From the NCBI GenBank assembly GCA_014841835.1, contig JACYUQ010000003.1, positions 1-64,000 on the forward strand: a stretch of 64,000 bases of DNA, given 5' to 3'. Below are positions 55,114 to 63,271 of the stretch, piece after piece. Positions within the stretch are counted from its first letter, which is position 1. Each line of letters starts with the position of its first letter. The notes under the pieces were generated by a model, which was given only the letters and a program-made list of their open reading frames with translations, searched no databases and was not told the DNA's origin. Source of the DNA: Oxalobacteraceae sp. CFBP 13730. GTDB taxonomy: Bacteria; Pseudomonadota; Gammaproteobacteria; Burkholderiales; Burkholderiaceae_D. The position numbers were made by a program, and so were the translations under genes.

Positions 55114-55262
55114 GGGCCGAATTGTCGCATGAACTCCATTTGACGGTCGGCAATTGATCCCTTGATGATGCAAGTTAGCAGCGACGGTAGTCACCATGCA
55201 TGGCACTTTGACACGCGCCGGTTAATGCTGGATGATCCATCGTCCCCCCTCCAGCCTGCCTC

Positions 55263-56318
55263 ATGCCCTCACGCCGCACCCTGCTCGTCGCCGGTATCGC
55301 CTGGCTCCTGTTCTGGACGCTGATGGTGCTCGTCGCCGTTGAAGACTACCGGCGCGACGGGGGCGCCGCGCTCTGGCATCCAGTTTTGTGGCAAACGTCA
55401 TCGGCACTGGTGGCCACCTGTCTGTTCGTGATTCAGCGCCGCTTCAGCGCGCAGCATGACGTGCTGGTTGCCACGCCGTGGCGCTGGTTCGGCCAGCAGG
55501 CGCGCTGGCTGCCGCTGTACTGGTTCGGCTTCACCCCGGTCGTGTTCGCGCTGCGCCACGCCGTCTATGCCTTGGCCGGCACGCGTTACGAACACGAGGC
55601 CTGGGCCGAGGTGTTCGTCTACGAGGCGCTCAAGATTTCGCTGTTCTTCGGGCTGTTTACGACGATCGGCTTCGGCCTGCTGTCGTACCGCGAAATGATG
55701 AAGGAGCGCGTGCGCGCCGAGCAGGCCGGCGCCCTGCTGCGCGAAGCCCAGCTCGAGCGCCTGACGCGCCAGATGCAGCCGCACTTCCTGTTCAATGCGC
55801 TCAACACGATTTCCTCGCTGATGCACACCGATGTGGCGCGCGCCGATGCGACCCTCGTGCGGCTGGCCGACGTGCTGCGTGCGACGCTGGCGCTGGGTGA
55901 AAAACCGCAGGCGAGTCTGGGTGACGAATTGCGTCTGGCCCAGGGTTACGCCGCCGTGATGCAGGAACGTTTCGATGGGCGCGTGACGCTGGCCTGGGAC
56001 ATCGAGCCGGCCGCCCTGCCAGTGCTGCTGCCCGCGATCAGCCTGCAGCCATTGCTCGAGAACGTGTTCAAGCACACGGTGGCGCACCGGCGCGCACCGA
56101 CGGCGATCCGGGTCACGGCCCGGATCATCGACGGCGCGCTGCGCTTGTGCATCGAAGACGATGGCGGCGTGCTGGCACCGTCTGGCACGCCGGGCATCAC
56201 GGTGATCAACCTGCGCACCCGCCTGGCCGCGTTGCATGGCGCGCGCGCGGACCTGGCCCTGCATGCGCTGCTTCCCGCCGGCGTGCGCGCCGAACTGAGG
56301 GTGCCATGCGCCTCCTGA
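55263..56318 (+). CDS. LytS/AlgZ-type membrane histidine kinase
   Basis: A 351-residue kinase of the His_kinase (LytS/YehU/AlgZ) family. About four hydrophobic segments occupy 1-140, followed by the phosphoacceptor motif RQMQPHFLFNALNTISSL with His174 and a divergent HATPase domain (about 255-350, LQPLLENVFKH, then GITVINLRTRL). It should phosphorylate the LytTR regulator whose gene overlaps its 3' end by 13 bp. The sensed signal is unknown. Confidence 0.9.
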   Translation: MPSRRTLLVAGIAWLLFWTLMVLVAVEDYRRDGGAALWHPVLWQTSSALVATCLFVIQRRFSAQHDVLVATPWRWFGQQARWLPLYWFGFTPVVFALRHAVYALAGTRYEHEAWAEVFVYEALKISLFFGLFTTIGFGLLSYREMMKERVRAEQAGALLREAQLERLTRQMQPHFLFNALNTISSLMHTDVARADATLVRLADVLRATLALGEKPQASLGDELRLAQGYAAVMQERFDGRVTLAWDIEPAALPVLLPAISLQPLLENVFKHTVAHRRAPTAIRVTARIIDGALRLCIEDDGGVLAPSGTPGITVINLRTRLAALHGARADLALHALLPAGVRAELRVPCAS

Positions 56319-57034
56319 TCGTCGACGACGAACGGCCGGCACGCGAGCGCCTGCGCCGCATGCTTGCGCACGAGCCGGGCGTCACGTCGGTGACGGAAGC
56401 AGCCGATGGCATCGAAGCGCTGGCGCTGGTCGCGCGCGACGCACCCGACGCACTGCTGCTCGATATCGAGATGCCCGAACTGTCGGGCATTGACGTGGCC
56501 GCTTCGCTGCCGGCACCGGCCCCACTGGTCGTGTTCGTGACGGCGTATGACGACTACGCACTGCGCGCGTTCGATGCCGAGGCGGTCGATTATCTGCTCA
56601 AGCCGTTCGATGGCGCGCGGCTACGGCGTACGCTTGATCGGCTGCAGAGCCGGCTGCACAGTCGACCGATCGCAGCGGCACACGCGCCGGCAAGCACCGG
56701 AGCACCACCGCGCCAGTTACTGGTGACCGAGCGCGGCGCCACCCGGGTCGTGCAGGTGGCCGATATCGAGTGGCTCGAAACGGCTGACAACTACGTCGCG
56801 CTGCACACGCGCGACGGCGCGCCGCTGCTGCGCCAGTCCCTCGGCACGCTGCTCGGGCAACTCGGTCCCGCGTTCGTGCGCTGCCACCGTTGCGCAGCGG
56901 TGCGCCTGACTGCCGTCGCGCGCATCGTCCCGCACAGCAGGGGCGATTGCACGCTGGTGCTGCACAGCGGCGCCGTCGTTCCATGCAGCCGGCAATACCG
57001 GGCGGCCCTGCTCGATCCGCTTCGCCCCGCCTGA
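56306..57034 (+). CDS. LytTR-family response regulator
   Basis: A 242-residue regulator: receiver (1-120, DDE at 7-9, acceptor Asp53 in LLDIEMPE, Lys in LLKPF) and a LytTR DNA-binding domain (about 138-240; IEWLETADNYVALHTRDG, FVRCHRCAAV). It is the partner of the kinase encoded directly upstream, with overlapping genes. The LytTR domain binds paired direct repeats; the acyltransferase gene 79 bp downstream is the nearest possible target. Confidence 0.92.
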   Translation: MRLLIVDDERPARERLRRMLAHEPGVTSVTEAADGIEALALVARDAPDALLLDIEMPELSGIDVAASLPAPAPLVVFVTAYDDYALRAFDAEAVDYLLKPFDGARLRRTLDRLQSRLHSRPIAAAHAPASTGAPPRQLLVTERGATRVVQVADIEWLETADNYVALHTRDGAPLLRQSLGTLLGQLGPAFVRCHRCAAVRLTAVARIVPHSRGDCTLVLHSGAVVPCSRQYRAALLDPLRPA

Positions 57035-57113
57035 AGTCCGGTTCGCCCCATCGCGCTGGCGCCGCCACGCAGGACTGCGCGATGCTGGGGCCTTCACATT
57101 CCGAGGACACCCC

Positions 57114-58331
57114 ATGCAGCCATCTGTTCCTGCCACCAGCGAGCGCCTGTACTTTCTCGACTGGGTACGCATCCTGGCGTTTTTCGTGCTGATCGCCTAT
57201 CACGTGGGCATGTATTACGTGAGCTGGGACTGGCACGTGAAGAGTACGCACGCCAGCGAAGCGGCCGAACCCTTCATGCTGCTGTCGTCGCCCTGGCGCC
57301 TGACGCTGCTGTTCTTCGTGGCCGGGGTGGCCTCGCATTTCCTTCTGGCGCGCCTGGGCCCGCAGATGGTCGTGCGCCGGCGCAGCCTGCGCCTTCTGGT
57401 GCCGCTGTTGTTCGGGATGCTCGTGATCGTGCCGCCGCAGCCCTATCTCGAAGTGGTTGAAAAACTCGGTTATACGGGCGACTACCTGGCGTTCATGCGG
57501 CTGTACCTGGTGGGCTACGACGGCTTCTGCCGCGAAGATTGCCTGTCGCTGCCCACCTGGAACCACCTGTGGTTCGTGCTGTACCTGTGGTGCTACACGA
57601 TGGTGCTTGCCGCCGGCGTGGCGTTGCTGGGCGAACTGCGCATTGCTGCGCTTGCGCGCCGGGTCGGTACCCTGCTGGACGGGTGGCGCCTGATCGTATT
57701 GCCGGTCGTGTTCCTGGGCCTGGTACGCATCCTGTTGCTCGACCGTTTTCCGCAAGACCATTCGCTGACAGACGACTGGTACAACCATGCCACCTACCTG
57801 CCCGTTTTCGTGCTCGGGGCGCTGCTGGCGCGCACACCACGGATCTGGGCCACGATGACGGCGCAGCGCTGGCCTGCGCTGTGCCTGGCCCTGGCGGCCT
57901 GGGCCGGGATCGTGCTGTGGCTGCTGGGGCCGCACGAGACCATGGCGCCGCACGACATCGAGCGCTGGCGCACCGGCATGCGGTTCGTGTACGCGCTGTG
58001 CGCCTGGAGCGCCATCATCGCTGCCTGCGGTTTCGCCCGCTGTCACCTGAACCGCGACGGGCTGGCCCGGCGCTACCTGACCGACGCCGTGTTCCCCGTC
58101 TACATCGCGCACCAGACGCTGATCGTCGTGATGGCGCACGCCTTCAAGCCGTTGCAACTGGCGCCCGGTCTCGAAGCGGTGCTGTTGATGATCCTGACCG
58201 CCTGCGGCAGCTTCGCGATGTACGAGATGGTGCGGCGCGTGCCGCTCATGCGGCCGTTGTTCGGTCTGGCATGGCAAGCGCGCATGCACCGGACGACCGA
58301 GTCGATGGCAGGTGCGGCCTTGCGGCAGTAA
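57114..58331 (+). CDS. acyltransferase 3 family membrane protein
   Basis: A 405-residue membrane protein with about 10-11 hydrophobic segments of the acyltransferase 3 (OafA/OpgC-like) family. The N-terminal motif LYFLDWVRILAFFVLIAYH gives the conserved Arg19-x10-His30 pair. Members transfer acyl groups to sugars of envelope glycans or modify other exported molecules. Substrate unknown. It follows the LytTR pair on the same strand and may be controlled by it. Confidence 0.85.
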   Translation: MQPSVPATSERLYFLDWVRILAFFVLIAYHVGMYYVSWDWHVKSTHASEAAEPFMLLSSPWRLTLLFFVAGVASHFLLARLGPQMVVRRRSLRLLVPLLFGMLVIVPPQPYLEVVEKLGYTGDYLAFMRLYLVGYDGFCREDCLSLPTWNHLWFVLYLWCYTMVLAAGVALLGELRIAALARRVGTLLDGWRLIVLPVVFLGLVRILLLDRFPQDHSLTDDWYNHATYLPVFVLGALLARTPRIWATMTAQRWPALCLALAAWAGIVLWLLGPHETMAPHDIERWRTGMRFVYALCAWSAIIAACGFARCHLNRDGLARRYLTDAVFPVYIAHQTLIVVMAHAFKPLQLAPGLEAVLLMILTACGSFAMYEMVRRVPLMRPLFGLAWQARMHRTTESMAGAALRQ

Positions 58332-58450
58332 GCAGCAACCCGCACGTTCCGTGTGCACCATATGGGTACGCGTTGGTGAGCGCCAGCCGGTCAACCGCGC
58401 TGGCCCGATCCTTGCATATACATAAGCACACTGAACTGCGGGAGAAGTCG

Positions 58451-59248
58451 ATGTTGACCCAAAACGATGTGCTCGAATACACGGGCATGCATGGCCATAT
58501 GATCCGCGTGCTGTGGATCGACCGCTCCCAGGCGCTGGCCTGGACCTACCGGCTGGCAAGCCCTTCGGCCCTGCCCGAGCCGACACCCTTGCACGACCTT
58601 GAGGACCTGCTGCGCGGCGGTGGAGCGCGCCGGCTGCTGGTCGATCCGTTCGCGGCCGCGCCGCCACAAGAGCCGGTACCGCAAGGCTACCTGGCCCTGC
58701 AAGCCAAGGCCTGGTCGGCCGTGCGCACCCTGCACACCGACCGCCAGGCGCTGTACCAGCCGCGCGAGCGCGCCATCCTGATCGCTGGCTACGCTGCGGC
58801 CCATGGCATCTCGAAGTCCAGCATCCTGCGCTACCTGCGCCGCTACTGGGAACGGGGCCAGACGCCGGACGCGCTGCTACCGGACTACGGCAACTCGGGT
58901 GCCCCGGGGCGCACGCGCGCCGTCACTGCCGGCATCAAGCGTGGCCGGCCACGCAAGGGCGAGGCCACCGGCACCAATGCCGACGAACGGATGCGCGCAA
59001 TCTTCCGCGCCGCTGCAGCGCGCTACGCTGCCAGCCACGACGATTTTTCGCGCCGCGCGGCGTACCGCCAGATGCTGGGCGACTTCTTCCAGGGCCAGGA
59101 TGCGGGTGGTTTGCCGAGCTTCGGCCAGTTCAACTACTGGCTCGAACGCGACGCCGCTGCCCCGCCAGCGGTCACGCTGGCGCGCCCGTCTGCACCATTG
59201 CCGGGCCGCGCTGCACCACGCTTTGCCCACCACGCGGCGATGCCGTAA
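58451..59248 (+). CDS. orphan TnsB/TniA-like DNA-binding domain protein
   Basis: A 265-residue protein that resembles only the N-terminal, DNA-binding part of TnsB/TniA (Mu-like) transposases. It shows the opening MLTQNDVLEYTGMHG...RVLWID, a HTH region at about 107-133 (IAGYAAAHGISKSSILRYL), LLPDYGNSG, a KRGRPRK basic motif at 163-169 and a second HTH-like block at about 199-232 (FSRRAAYRQML, PSFGQFNYWLERD). The DDE catalytic domain that should follow is absent; the frame ends in a Pro/Ala tail and a perfect terminator follows directly. GGGAGA precedes the ATG. It is either a domesticated DNA-binding protein or a neat truncation. The likeness to TnsB is from memory of family sequence. Confidence 0.7.
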   Translation: MLTQNDVLEYTGMHGHMIRVLWIDRSQALAWTYRLASPSALPEPTPLHDLEDLLRGGGARRLLVDPFAAAPPQEPVPQGYLALQAKAWSAVRTLHTDRQALYQPRERAILIAGYAAAHGISKSSILRYLRRYWERGQTPDALLPDYGNSGAPGRTRAVTAGIKRGRPRKGEATGTNADERMRAIFRAAAARYAASHDDFSRRAAYRQMLGDFFQGQDAGGLPSFGQFNYWLERDAAAPPAVTLARPSAPLPGRAAPRFAHHAAMP

Positions 59249-59254
59249 GCCTCC

Positions 59255-59298
59255 AATCCGGTGCGCCGCACGCCACCGTGGTGCGCACCGGATTGTTT
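59255..59298 (+). terminator. strong Rho-independent terminator
   Basis: AATCCGGTGCGC (59255-59266) and GCGCACCGGATT (59283-59294) form a 12-bp perfect stem, followed by GTTTTC on the plus strand. It lies 7 bp after the stop codon of the TnsB-like gene. Confidence 0.85.
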
Positions 59299-59299
59299 T

Positions 59300-59914
59300 C
59301 TAACGCGGCCGGTGCATCTGGAACAGCTGTTCCGGCCCGACCGAAAAGTAATCCGCCGGCCCGCCCGCGCGCAGGATATGGCCGGCATTGGCCGTGTCGT
59401 AGACCCCGTCCTTCAGCGACGCTGCGGCGATGTGCACACCCACCACTTCGCCCAATACGAGCCAGGTCGGCACCGTCTCGCCGCTGACCTGCTGCAGCTG
59501 GATGATTTGCGTGACCTTGCATTCGAACGCCACCGGGCTTTCGGCCACGCGCGGGGCCGCCACCAGGCGCGACGATGCCGGCGTCAGCCCGGCCAGCGCG
59601 AACTCGTCGACCTCGGGGCCGACGGCGGCGCATGACGCGTTCATCGCCTCGGCCAGCGGGCGGGTCGCAAGATTCCACACGAATTCGCCCGTCTCCTGCA
59701 CATTGCGCAGCGTGTCCTTGGCGCCGATGCTGGCAAACCCGACGATCGGCGGCACGTAATTGAAGGCGTTGAAGAAGCTGTACGGGGCCAGGTTGCGCAC
59801 GCCGGACGCGCTCAGCGACGAGATCCAGCCGATGGGCCGTGGGCCGACGATGGCATTGAAGGGATCATGGGGCAGCCCGTGGCCTTGACGGGGTTCGTAG
59901 AAATGGATCGACAT
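59300..59914 (-). CDS. flavin reductase family protein
   Basis: A 204-residue FMN-binding split-barrel protein. The family opening is clear: PFNAIVGPRPIGWISS (18-33), NLAPYSFFNAFNYVPP (41-56), GFASIGAKDTLRN (59-71), ETGEFVWNLAT. It would reduce free flavin with NAD(P)H or act as a flavoprotein oxidoreductase in the cytoplasm. Its gene starts 39 bp downstream of the LysR stop codon on the same strand, so it may belong to the same transcript as the LysR/leuCD cluster. Confidence 0.88.
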   Translation of the reverse strand: MSIHFYEPRQGHGLPHDPFNAIVGPRPIGWISSLSASGVRNLAPYSFFNAFNYVPPIVGFASIGAKDTLRNVQETGEFVWNLATRPLAEAMNASCAAVGPEVDEFALAGLTPASSRLVAAPRVAESPVAFECKVTQIIQLQQVSGETVPTWLVLGEVVGVHIAAASLKDGVYDTANAGHILRAGGPADYFSVGPEQLFQMHRPR

Positions 59915-59953
59915 GGGTTGGTTTTTTCGTGAATGGGTTGGAATGGGGTGCGT

Positions 59954-60871
59954 TCAGGGCCCGTTGATCGCGCGGGCCGCATCGGCGCTCAGGCAACTGG
60001 CCAGCAACCTGACCGGGGCCGGCAGCGCCAGCGTACTGCGCAGCGCAAGCAGCAGCGTGCGCTCGGCCCAGTCGTCGGTCAGCGTGATCAGCTTCAGGCC
60101 CATCGAGCGCACGTGCGGTTCGGCGGCCAGGCGTGGCAGCACGCCGATGCCCAGGCCGACCATCACCATGCGGCAGACGGCGTCGAAGCTGCGCACCTGG
60201 ATACTGAGCTTCAGTGGCTTTTCAAGGCGGCTGCATTCGGTGCGCAGCCGCTCGGCCAGCGACGTCGCTTCGGACAGGCTGACGAATTCATAATCCAGCG
60301 CATCGGCCAGCCGCACGCTGTCGTGCGTGGCCAGCGGATGATCGAGCGACACGATCAGGACCAGCCGGTCCTGCCGGTAATCGAAGACATCGATGTCGCC
60401 GACGGCGGTGCGGTCGGCGAACAGGCCGATGTCGGCGCGGTTCTCGCGCACTGCCGCCACGACGTCGCCGCTGTTGCGCTCTTCCAGGCTGACGCGGATG
60501 CCCGGATGCTCGCGCCGAAAGCGCGTCAGGTCGTCCGGCAGGAATTGCGTCACTGCCGAGGTGTTGGCCCAGATGCGCACCTGGCCCCGGCCGCCGGCGG
60601 CAAAGTCGGACAGGTCGCCGGACATCCGGTCGACATCCTGCAGGATACCGAGCGCATGCTGAAAACACGAGCGGCCCGCCTCGGTCAGCGTGACGCCATT
60701 GGCATGGCGGTACAGCAGCCGCGTGCCCAGGTGCGCCTCCAGGTCCGATACACGCTTGCTTGCCGCCGCGACGGCGAGATTGGATTGCTGGGCGCCGCGC
60801 GTGATGCTGCCGGTGCGCGCAATCTCGATGAACAAGTTGAGCGTGACCAGATCAAAACGCGCGTAGTTCAA
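59954..60871 (-). CDS. LysR-family transcriptional regulator, TTG start
   Basis: A 305-residue regulator: winged helix at about 1-60 (NLFIEIARTGSITRGAQQSN, VAAASKRVSDLE) and an effector-binding domain (about 85-295; GLGIGVLPRLAAEP). The TTG start at 60871 is supported by an AGGAG site 7 bases upstream; the GTG and CTG codons just before it sit too close to that site. It is transcribed away from leuD, in the same direction and 76 bp after it. Likely target: the leuCD and bug genes, via the tandem dyads at 63114-63146. Confidence 0.9.
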   Translation of the reverse strand: MNYARFDLVTLNLFIEIARTGSITRGAQQSNLAVAAASKRVSDLEAHLGTRLLYRHANGVTLTEAGRSCFQHALGILQDVDRMSGDLSDFAAGGRGQVRIWANTSAVTQFLPDDLTRFRREHPGIRVSLEERNSGDVVAAVRENRADIGLFADRTAVGDIDVFDYRQDRLVLIVSLDHPLATHDSVRLADALDYEFVSLSEATSLAERLRTECSRLEKPLKLSIQVRSFDAVCRMVMVGLGIGVLPRLAAEPHVRSMGLKLITLTDDWAERTLLLALRSTLALPAPVRLLASCLSADAARAINGP

Positions 60872-60947
60872 CAGCACTCTCCTTGGATGACAACGGGGTG
60901 GACAGCGTGCATCTTGCCACAAGCGCGTGGCAGGGTTGCGCGCGGGT

Positions 60948-61586
60948 TCAGAACACCCAGTCTTCTTCCTTCCTGCGCCATGCTTCATAGGCCCGGATCT
61001 TGTCCGCGTGGCCGATCGTCAGCGCGATATCGTCCAGGCCGTGCAGCAGCCGATCCTTGCGGGCCGGGTCCACCTCGAACCGGCTGACGCGTTCAGCGCC
61101 GGGCCAGGCGACGGTCTGCGCCGGCAGATCGACCTTCAACGAAAACCCGGGTGTGGCATCGCACGCCGTGAACAGTGCATCGACCTCGTGGTCCGCCAGC
61201 ACGATCGGCAGCAAGCCGTTCTTGAAGCAGTTGTTATAAAAAATCTCGGCAAACGACGGCGCGATGAGGACGCGGATGCCGAAGTCGGCCAGCGCCCACG
61301 GCGCATGCTCGCGCGAACTGCCGCAGCCGAAGTTGTCGCGCGCGAGCAGGATGCTGGCGCCCTGGTAGCGCGGCTGGTTCAGCACGAAATCCGGGTTCAG
61401 CGGCCGGCCGCTGCAGTCCTGGTCGGGTTCGCCGATATCGAGATAGCGCCACGCATCGAACAGGTTCACGCCAAAGCCGGCGCGGCGGATCGATTTGAGA
61501 AACTGCTTGGGGACGATGGCATCGGTATCGACATTGCCGCGATCGAGCGGCACGACCAGTCCTTCGTGTACGGTAAATTGTTCCAT
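60948..61586 (-). CDS. leuD: isopropylmalate isomerase-type small subunit (LeuD-like)
   Basis: A 212-residue swivel subunit of the aconitase-family isomerase. Signatures are [14 protein letters not shown] (17-30), [15 protein letters not shown] and [13 protein letters not shown]. With LeuC it would interconvert 2- and 3-isopropylmalate or a related hydroxy-diacid. The ATG overlaps the leuC stop codon by one base (TGATG), so translation is coupled. Because the cluster contains a LysR gene and a Bug receptor but no leuA or leuB, a catabolic paralogue is possible. Confidence 0.9.
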   Translation of the reverse strand: MEQFTVHEGLVVPLDRGNVDTDAIVPKQFLKSIRRAGFGVNLFDAWRYLDIGEPDQDCSGRPLNPDFVLNQPRYQGASILLARDNFGCGSSREHAPWALADFGIRVLIAPSFAEIFYNNCFKNGLLPIVLADHEVDALFTACDATPGFSLKVDLPAQTVAWPGAERVSRFEVDPARKDRLLHGLDDIALTIGHADKIRAYEAWRRKEEDWVF

Positions 61587-62989
61587 CAGCACCACTCCCG
61601 GATATCGACAAAATGCCCCATGACGGCCGCAGCCGCTGCCATTTCCGGACTGACCAGATGCGTGCGGCCGCCCGCGCCCTGGCGCCCTTCGAAATTGCGG
61701 TTCGAGGTCGAGGCCGATCGCTGGCCGGGCTGCAACTGGTCGGCGTTCATGCCCAGGCACATCGAGCAGCCCGGCTCGCGCCATTCGAAGCCGGCCTGGC
61801 GGAACACGTCGTCCAGACCTTCTTTCTCAGCCTGCTGCTTGACCAGCCCGGAGCCCGGCACCACCATCGCCAGTTGCACGTTATGCGCAACCTGCTTGCC
61901 GCGCACGATGGCGGCGGCGGCGCGCAAATCCTCGATGCGCGAATTGGTGCACGAGCCGATGAAGACGACGTCGACATGGATGTCGGTGATGCGCGTGCCG
62001 GGCGCCAGGCCCATGTACGACAGCGCGTGCACGATGCCGGCGCGCCGGGTCGGGTCCGGCTCGTGCGCGGGATCGGGCACCATGCCGTCGACGGTCGTGA
62101 CCATCTCGGGCGACGTGCCCCACGTGACCTGCGGCTTGATCGTGGCCACGTCGATCGTGATAGTCGCATCGAACACGGCGCCCGGGTCGCTCTCGAGGGT
62201 GCGCCAGTACGCGACGGCGCGCTGCCATTGCGCGCCGCGCGGCGCTTCCGGGCGGCCATCCAGATAAGCAATGGTTTTGTCGTCCACCGCGATCATGCCG
62301 CAGCGCGCGCCGGCCTCCACGGTCATATTGCACAGGGTCATGCGGCCTTCCATCGACAAGGCCGTGACCGCCGCGCCGGCATACTCGATCGCATAACCGG
62401 TCGCGCCTGCGGTGCCGATCTTGCCGATCATCGCCAGCGCCATGTCCTTGGCCGTCACGCCGGGCGGCAGCACGCCGTCGTAGCGCACCAGCAGGTTCTT
62501 CGACTTCTTGCCAAGCAGGCACTGGGTCGCCAGCACATGCTCGACCTCGGACGTGCCGATGCCAAATGCCAGGCAGGCAAATGCGCCGTGCGTGCTCGTG
62601 TGGCTGTCGCCGCAGACGACGGAGAGGCCCGGCAACGTCACGCCCTGCTCCGGACCGATCACGTGCACGATGCCCTGGCGCCGGTCCGTCATGCCAATTT
62701 CGTCGATCCCGAATTCGTCGCAATTTTTCGTCAGCGTTTCCACCTGCAGGCGTGAGACGGGATCGTCAATGCAGGCCGCGCGGTCGGTGGTGGGAATATT
62801 GTGGTCGGCCACGGCCAGGTTCGACGCAATGCGCCAGACCTTGCGCCGGTGTGTGCGCAGGCCTTCGAAGGCCTGCGGGCTCATGACTTCATTGAGTAAA
62901 TGGCGGTCGACATACAGCAGTGTCGTGCCGTCGTCCTCGACGTGCACTTCGTGCCGTGACCACAATTTATCGTATAGCGTATCTGCCAT
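61586..62989 (-). CDS. leuC: isopropylmalate isomerase-type large subunit (LeuC-like)
   Basis: A 467-residue aconitase-family subunit carrying a 4Fe-4S cluster held by Cys347 (GSCTNSR), Cys408 and Cys411 (CSMCLGMN), nearly identical in position to E. coli LeuC (347/407/410). Other signatures are [11 protein letters not shown] (126-136) and [11 protein letters not shown]. It pairs with the overlapping LeuD. The ATG at 62989 has GGAGA 9 bases upstream. Regulation probably acts at the dyads in the 282-bp divergent gap to the Bug gene. Function in leucine synthesis versus a side pathway cannot be decided from the sequence. Confidence 0.93.
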   Translation of the reverse strand: MADTLYDKLWSRHEVHVEDDGTTLLYVDRHLLNEVMSPQAFEGLRTHRRKVWRIASNLAVADHNIPTTDRAACIDDPVSRLQVETLTKNCDEFGIDEIGMTDRRQGIVHVIGPEQGVTLPGLSVVCGDSHTSTHGAFACLAFGIGTSEVEHVLATQCLLGKKSKNLLVRYDGVLPPGVTAKDMALAMIGKIGTAGATGYAIEYAGAAVTALSMEGRMTLCNMTVEAGARCGMIAVDDKTIAYLDGRPEAPRGAQWQRAVAYWRTLESDPGAVFDATITIDVATIKPQVTWGTSPEMVTTVDGMVPDPAHEPDPTRRAGIVHALSYMGLAPGTRITDIHVDVVFIGSCTNSRIEDLRAAAAIVRGKQVAHNVQLAMVVPGSGLVKQQAEKEGLDDVFRQAGFEWREPGCSMCLGMNADQLQPGQRSASTSNRNFEGRQGAGGRTHLVSPEMAAAAAVMGHFVDIREWC

Positions 62990-63113
62990 GATCTGTCGTC
63001 TCCATCGCGATCGTTCGATTGCCGGCACTGCCCGCTCTGCGGCGGCGTTGCCGGTGGACCGAGTGTGGCCCGAAAAGGCGTGACCGGGGAATCCCTGAAT
63101 CGGCAATTCCCGT

Positions 63114-63146
63114 TTCGCGGATGGCGAAGGCTTCGCGGAATGCGAA
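63114..63146. promoter_or_regulatory. tandem palindromic operators (LysR type)
   Basis: Two 15-bp dyads, TTCGCGGATGGCGAA (63114-63128) and TTCGCGGAATGCGAA (63132-63146), each TTCGC-N5-GCGAA and each containing T-N11-A. Their centres are 18 bp apart. They lie between the divergent leuC and bug starts. The LysR protein at 59954-60871 is the likely binder. Confidence 0.65.
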
Positions 63147-63271
63147 ACCTGCACGACCGATAATACGAATGCCGGACGCGCGAGAAGTCAGTACATTGGC
63201 TTGTACCTTGCTGCACCCAAAGCCCGCCCCGGAGAGCGGGTCATGACAGACACATTCACAGGAGACGTACG

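Noticed and set aside
60914..60932. Hairpin TGCCAC/GTGGCA after leuD as a terminator
   Set aside because: Short stem and no U-run in either direction.
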